From assembly GCA_946122785.1 (NCBI GenBank), contig CAMGYJ010000002.1, positions 20,062,492 to 20,126,491 on the forward strand: 64,000 nt of DNA. The letters are read 5' to 3'. The position numbers were made by a program, and so were the translations under genes. Shown here piece by piece: positions 56,376-64,000 of this stretch (positions are counted from its first letter, which is position 1; each line of letters begins with the position of its first letter). The notes under the pieces were generated by a model. That model was given only the letters and a program-made list of their open reading frames with translations, had not been told where the DNA came from and ran no database searches. This stretch comes from Linum tenue (lineage: Eukaryota > Streptophyta > Magnoliopsida > Malpighiales > Linaceae).

Positions 56376-58115
56376 ATGGCGACGGCGGATTCTCCAAACC
56401 CCTCCAGCTCCGACGTTGATCTCCCTGATTCCAATGAAAACCCTACTCCTAATTCCTCTTCTGGCGCCTTGGCGCCCGTTCAACCTCCCTCCTCCGCCGT
56501 CATCCCCGCCAGTCCTGCCGTCTGCCTCATCGGCTTCGCTAGCGAGTCCGCCGGCGGCGCGTTGATGGGCTCCATCTTCGGTTTTGGTAAATCTCTTCGC
56601 CTCCAAATTTCTCTTCTTTTCTATATAGCTGCTGTTTTCTCTTTGCCCAAATGGTAGTGCTGGTTGGAGCAGTAAAGCTTATCATTGGGGATTTACGCGG
56701 ACTTTTGGATTCTGTGGTGGTGTCATAATTGGCATTTTAGGGTTCTTTAATGTTGTCCCTTGGGCTAAGATTGTAGTTTCATTTTTGCATTTCTAGCAGG
56801 CTCTTGTTTTGGGAGGCGAGGGTTTGTAATGCTTTTCCAACATTGCTTGACTAGGGTTTATGCTCTGTGTTAGAGCTTCACCTGCATTGTTTTCGATTAT
56901 GGGAATGATGGGCTCAGAAGAAGTAGGTCATCGCTTGGGATATGCATATAGTGGCCCGCCCAGTCTTCATTCCTTTTCATCTCTGGTAATCCGAGAAAGA
57001 AGAGTTGCTTGATTTGTTTAGCTAATAACAGTGGATAACATTTGACTTTGTTGGGTGGTGTGATAACTTGCAAACCTGGAGATCTCCGGTGATGGTAGTT
57101 GTTTGGAAATGATAGCTTCAGCTAGATTATTAACTCTTTTATGCTACTGCTATGTGTCTGCCAATTTGGTGCTCACTGCTATATAATTGGGGCATATTGC
57201 AGGTTCTGGACTAGTCAGGAAAAAGGGTTTTCAAGGAGCTCTTGGAGAGGCTGGTTCTCATGCAAAGGTAGGACTGGTGGATGATCATCCTGATGGGTTG
57301 AATGTGTTGCTCATTCCTTAGCAAGTTATGTGCTCGGATTTTGAATTGTCAAGAGGGCAAATCCTCTTCTTTTACATGGCCAGTGGCTACTGCTTGACTA
57401 TGTGGCAAACCTAATTTAGTTTCATACAAATGCAAATGTTTCTTCAAGCTGAATTTATGCAATCTGAGGAATCATGGGTCGCCTACTTACTGAAGACTAT
57501 TTTGTTTTTCAATTTCATAACATGTATGCACCAGACGTTTGCTGTTTTGTCTGGAGTGCACAGCCTGGTCATATGCTTTCTGAAGAGACTTCGTGGGAAG
57601 GATGATGGTATGAGATGAGAACTGAATCTTTAGGATTGTTTCCTTCATGCATTTGTGAAGTGTGTACAGAACACAAAAATGAAACATGCAATTTGACTAT
57701 GTCTGTTGTCTTTGCAGTCATCAATGCTGGTGTTGCTGGATGTTGCACTGGTCTCGCTTTAAGTTTCCCAGGTACTTGAGTACAAAGGTTAAGTGGTTTT
57801 GAACTTTTGATTGGCACACAGCCTTTGAATCCTCAAAAGCTATGTGTGCATGCAGGTGCACCTCAGGCTATGTTGCAGAGTTGTGTCACTTTCGGGGCCT
57901 TCTCGTTCATTGTCGAAGGGATGAACAGGAAGCAAACAGCACTTGCTCATCCATTTAATAATGTAAGCAGCACAAGCCATCGCCCGCCTCGTCACCTCAC
58001 CCTACCCCTCTCGGTTCCTCTTCCAGAAGAGCTAAGCCAGGCCTTCTCTTTCTTCTGTGATTCCTTGACGAAGCACCGCATCAAATCTCCCAGGCCTGGA
58101 ACCTGGAGTGCTTGA
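56376..58115 (+). CDS. Tim17/Tim22/Tim23 (PRAT) family membrane protein, TIM22-like
   Basis: Exons 56376-56586, 57203-57267, 57535-57607, 57718-57771 and 57856-58115; all GT-AG, 663 nt, 220 residues. A Ser/Pro/Asp-rich N-terminus (1-45) precedes the PRAT domain: [79 protein letters not shown] and [20 protein letters not shown]. Small-residue-rich hydrophobic segments give about four membrane spans. Arabidopsis relatives I recall (At4g26670/At5g55510) have the same length and layout and are annotated as TIM22-like translocases of chloroplast or mitochondrial inner membrane. Substrate and exact membrane are not shown by sequence. Confidence 0.9.
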
Positions 58116-58848
58116 AAACTGAGAGTCTAGGACAGTGTACCATTGATGAATGAGGTTCGCAACAAAGACAGACTAAAGACTTGAATGCTTCCATTCCATT
58201 GCTCTCTGCGATCGGATCCCAGCAAGGACTGAGAGGTTTAGTCAAAAATTTCTCTAGAATTTTGAAAGCTGTCCCTTTTTCCTCTTTGTAGATATAGTCC
58301 TAGTCCGTGTGTATCGATCGTCAGTAAAGTAGTTTGAGGCGAGGAATGCTGCAATTTGTCAATTGAGTAGCACCTCTGAACAATGTTAGTCGCTAAGTAC
58401 TCTACTTCTTTGATCCCATCCTCATCATCGCAAACTACTCTACCTCATCTCATGTGTATCGATCGATCATCAGTAAGTTGGTTAGTATTTAAAAGTCGTA
58501 GTTCGATAATTGATACATGAAAACCATCACATTCGAACTCGTTATCATCGCTGGTCTTTTCGATATAATTACATTTTTTTATTTATAAATTGATATTATT
58601 TAGAGTCGATGCCTCGATGAGGTAATGGTTATTTGCATTATTTAGGGTAGATTGCTAACAAATTTATCATTGACGTTGAAACTTTAACAATCAGAAGCAA
58701 GCCAACAACCCCATACTCAATCCGATCTCTGCTTAAAGAATTTACTGCATTAATCAAAGTAATAAACCAGAAGTATACCAGTAAGATGATCCGAAACAAC
58801 AACATAGAAAGTAAATAGAAACAAAAACTTGAACTAATTTCCCGCCTC
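58116..58848. other. Intergenic, convergent 3' ends
   Basis: Holds the 3' untranslated regions of the TIM22-like gene (+) and the CDC48 gene (-). GTGTATCGATCGTCAGTAA recurs at about 58310 and, slightly altered, 58454, a short duplication. No gene seen. Confidence 0.5.
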
Positions 58849-61271
<2,423 letters not shown>

Positions 61272-61793
61272 GAATTTGAGGATCGCAGAAGAGCAGAGAT
61301 TCAAGGCTTTCCTCTTCCGATCCAGTTCAGGAATCCGAGTTCCGCAAGGACTAGGAGTAGGAATTCAAGGCCTACTCTTTGAGGGTATTCTTTTCTTTTT
61401 CCCTCCCTTTCCGTGTAGGAGTTTCGACGATTCAGTATAATAATTACTCCCGGTCCAACTGATGCTTATACTTCTAAAATTTACAGTTTGGTCCCTTAAT
61501 TTATTATATATTATGAACAATTTGTTCCAGATTAGTTACACTTGCATGTTTAACAACTTGGGCCTATTTTCGGTTAAATCTGCTACTCCTTCATCCTATG
61601 GGCCTAAACTACATTGTGGATATGCTTATTTGAATTAAGTTGAGCGCAGCTCTAAAAGCCTACACAGTTTTTCGGATTGGTTTCCCTCGCTGCCATGGAT
61701 CGTAAACTTCTCAAGTGTGGGCTTGTGGGCTTTTTATAGCCAGCCAGCTTTATATAGATGTCCAACTCAATGAAATAGTACAACTTCATCCAC
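61272..61793. other. CDC48 upstream flank
   Basis: Non-coding. CCTACTCTTTGAGGG and CTAGGAGTAGGAATTC motifs near 61340-61385 form part of the upstream sequence. From 61430 it is AT-rich with no gene. Confidence 0.4.
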
Positions 61794-62930
61794 TTATGTG
61801 TAGGGTAATTATCATAAATGGTCACAAACCTATTCACTTTGTACAAAACGGTCACAATTCTTTAATTTTGCACGTTTCAGTAATATAAGTTTGAGCAAAT
61901 AACAAAAAGGTCAATCCGTCCAATTCTGTCTAAAAATCCGTTACTTTTGCTTACTCAGCATTACACATCATCAAATAAATTAAAAAAAAAATAATTTAAT
62001 CATTCGAATTAACCCTTCCAACTCTAACCGGTTCTATAGCTCACTTACGTATCCACCCGCCCGATTCATCCGATTTGGCTATTAGCAATAGTAGCAGAAG
62101 CGCAGACGGGCCACGGCCGCAGCCTCAGAAGAGCGAACTCGGCGGCGGTGGGATTTTAGGGTTCGCTGGAGAAAATGGAGGGAGAGGCGCCGCTCCGCCA
62201 AGGAAAGACCTTGAATGGTAGGTACCGATGCACTGTTAAGGCCAAGTAATTAAGCACTAATTCCCCACAAACGTGATGGATATAATGGATCAAAAGGAAA
62301 ATACCATAATAAGCCTTGAGAAGGGAGCATTGAGTTCATCCCCAAAATATGCCTTCCCGACATCTCTCTCCATTAGCTTCAGGAAATCCATATGATCAAA
62401 CGGCTTATACAGCATGCTCCTCGTCTACCAGCTCTGCCGGAGGGAGGAGGGGATTTCCGGTGGCGGAAGCGTGCAGATCCGTGGACGTCCACTGGGCTCT
62501 CCTCTTTCCATGGCGGAGTGGTGCGCCTCTCCTCTCTCTTCTACAGCGAACCCGAGAAGTCCACCGTCGTCGAGTTTGCTCTCTTCCCGAACGATGACTC
62601 CTGCGACTGCGACCTGTCTGTCGCTTCTACTACGGCTGCTAATAGCCAAATTGAAGGAATCGGCCGGGTGGGTACATAACCGTGCTATTGAACCGGTTAG
62701 GGTTGTGTGGTTAATTCGAATGATTAAATTATTTTTTTATTAACATATTTGATGACGTGTCATGTTGACTGGACAAAAGTAACAGATTTTTTGACGGAAT
62801 TGGACGGATTGACCTTTTTGTTATTTGCTCAAACATATATTACCGAAACGTACAAAATTAAAGAATTGTGACCGTTTTGTACAAAGTGAATAAGTTTGTG
62901 ACCATTTATGATAATTACCCCTTATGTGTA
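61794..62930. mobile_element. Pack-MULE-like element
   Basis: Inverted repeats of about 235 bp (from GGGTAATTATCATAAATGGT at 61803; complement ending 62921) and the 9-bp target duplication TTATGTGTA (61794-61802 and 62922-62930). No transposase. The centre (62080-62690) is GC-rich gene-like sequence unlike the AT-rich TIRs, including CGAACTCGGCGGCGGTGGGA and a plus-strand stretch reading FHGGVVRLSSLFYSEPEKST and VVEFALFPNDDSCDCDLS. That points to capture of one or more host gene fragments; the donor is not recognised. Confidence 0.9.
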
Positions 62931-63490
62931 GGATGGCAATTAAACCCAAAAACGGTAGGTAGTCGATCGCTCTCGACCTAGTTAATGCTGTGAATCCATG
63001 CATCGATTGGTTAGTGATATCTATGGGTAAAATTCACAAAATAATTGACTCAAATGTGCCACACAGGGCGATCCTTGTCACCGGCCTTTATGTCACTCGA
63101 GACAGCTATCTCCCATTACAGTGAATTGGGAGAAGATGGTCCTCTGTCTTTCAATGGAAGGTGGATACGGTTTTAGACTCTCCCGTCTCATATTCATACC
63201 CGTCCCAAAAAGAGTATATGTATATAAAAAAATGATTGGATGCTAACAATAGTGATTGTCTAATGAACTAATAGGTGTTGTAGAATTGGATGTTTGAATT
63301 TGAATTAACAATGGTTATATTTTTGTTGACTTAGTTTATTTGCTCTATTTTTATGTTGTAACGGAAAGATGCATGTTTAGTTAGCTTTACTGTATTAATT
63401 CTATGTATAATAAGTTAATAACATAGAATATACATAGCGTGTATCTAAAAATCTCTAGAACCTCTTTTGAGTGAATATGTAGAACGTATG
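62931..63490. other. Intergenic, no feature seen
   Basis: AT-rich sequence without coding signals or recognisable repeat ends. Confidence 0.5.
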
Positions 63491-63536
63491 AATTTTTTTT
63501 TGGTGAAAAATAGAGCGCATAGGGGCGCCCTAACCC

Positions 63537-64000
63537 TTAATCATTAATAAAACGGGGTGTTTGAACCCCTAACACATCGAACAAGAGCCAGTATCTCAGG
63601 CTAGGTCCTGGGTCATCCACAATATGACATCCAACAGGCAAAGAATGGCCAACAGAGGCCATGAAATCAGCTACATAGTTGCTCTCACGGAACACATGAC
63701 TAATCTTGACGTCCCAATCTCGATCAAGCAGACGCCGGATCGCTGCAGCCAATGTGCTGTGCGGGTGGTTTGCGCGTTCGTTCTGTATAATCAACTCAGC
63801 CGTCTTCGAGTCCGTTTGCACCCAGACATTCCTCACTCCCAACTCCCAAGCAATGTGAAGCCCATTCACGATGCCAGATAACTCAGCATGTGTAATAGAT
63901 CCACCCCCTAGGTTGACCGAGAACCCCTTCATGAACTGACCGCTGCTGTCCCTGATCACTCCCCCTGCCGAGGCGCTGCCCGAGGCTAATACCACGGAAC
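63537..64000 (-). pseudogene. LINE ORF2 C-terminal RNase H domain, runs off the window
   Basis: The minus-strand frame is open from the window edge to the TAA at 63537. It reads SASAGGVIRDSSGQFMKGFS, ITHAELSGIVNGLHIAWELG (catalytic E), VWVQTDSKTAELIIQ (catalytic D) and VFRESNYVADFMASVGHSLP (the N-x-x-AD of plant RVT_3 RNase H). This domain ends ORF2 of many plant L1-type LINEs and also occurs as small host-like proteins. Downstream, CACCAAAAAAAAATTC on the minus strand (about 63508-63493) could be the poly(A) end. The first catalytic Asp lies just beyond the window. Confidence 0.75.

Overview
This window is nuclear DNA of a flowering plant, most likely a eudicot. Host genes have many short GT-AG introns, the repeat families are plant-specific (Tat retrotransposons, plant-mobile-domain MULEs, RPA-carrying Helitrons), and there is a plastid rpoA insertion. 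I cannot name the species. No CRISPR, operon, tRNA or rRNA gene was seen.

Only three regions look like ordinary host genes: a kinesin-12 gene with 16 exons (40044-45248, +), a TIM22/PRAT-family membrane protein gene with 5 exons (56376-58115, +), and an intronless CDC48/p97 AAA-ATPase gene (58849-61209, -) that lacks the usual acidic C-terminal tail.

Nearly everything else is transposable elements inserted into one another. (1) 428-7705: a decayed Tat-lineage Ty3/gypsy element on the minus strand (gag, protease, RT, two RNase H domains, integrase, then a 53-bp tandem repeat) with an extra antisense ORF on the plus strand that a 704-bp hAT element splits. (2) 7700-14735: a MULE remnant with an open but internally deleted transposase-like ORF (+) facing a spliced plant-mobile-domain gene (-), beside an array of short hairpins that a 1359-bp solo LTR cuts in two. 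(3) About 14750-39354: a roughly 24-kb Helitron with an RPA70-like gene, Rep-helicase, and two more OB-fold genes. A Ty1/copia element lies inside the helicase, a chromovirus fragment downstream of it, and a hAT element inside the 3' terminal hairpin. (4) 45506-49568: a long-TIR MULE holding two hAT elements, a solo LTR, a smaller MULE and probable captured host sequence. (5) 49741-53569: a MULE with a nearly complete transposase. (6) 53620-56052: a hAT element, then a candidate TIR element carrying two tandem copies of a plastid rpoA fragment. (7) 61803-62921: a Pack-MULE. (8) 63537-64000: the end of a LINE.

The most interesting items are four exactly 93-bp repeated exons in the Helitron RPA-like gene, an intron position shared by all three Helitron OB-fold genes, the PMD-MULE composite with its hairpin array, and the duplicated rpoA insert. 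Most insertions could be ordered from target-site duplications read directly in the sequence. I did not establish a wholly new biological system.
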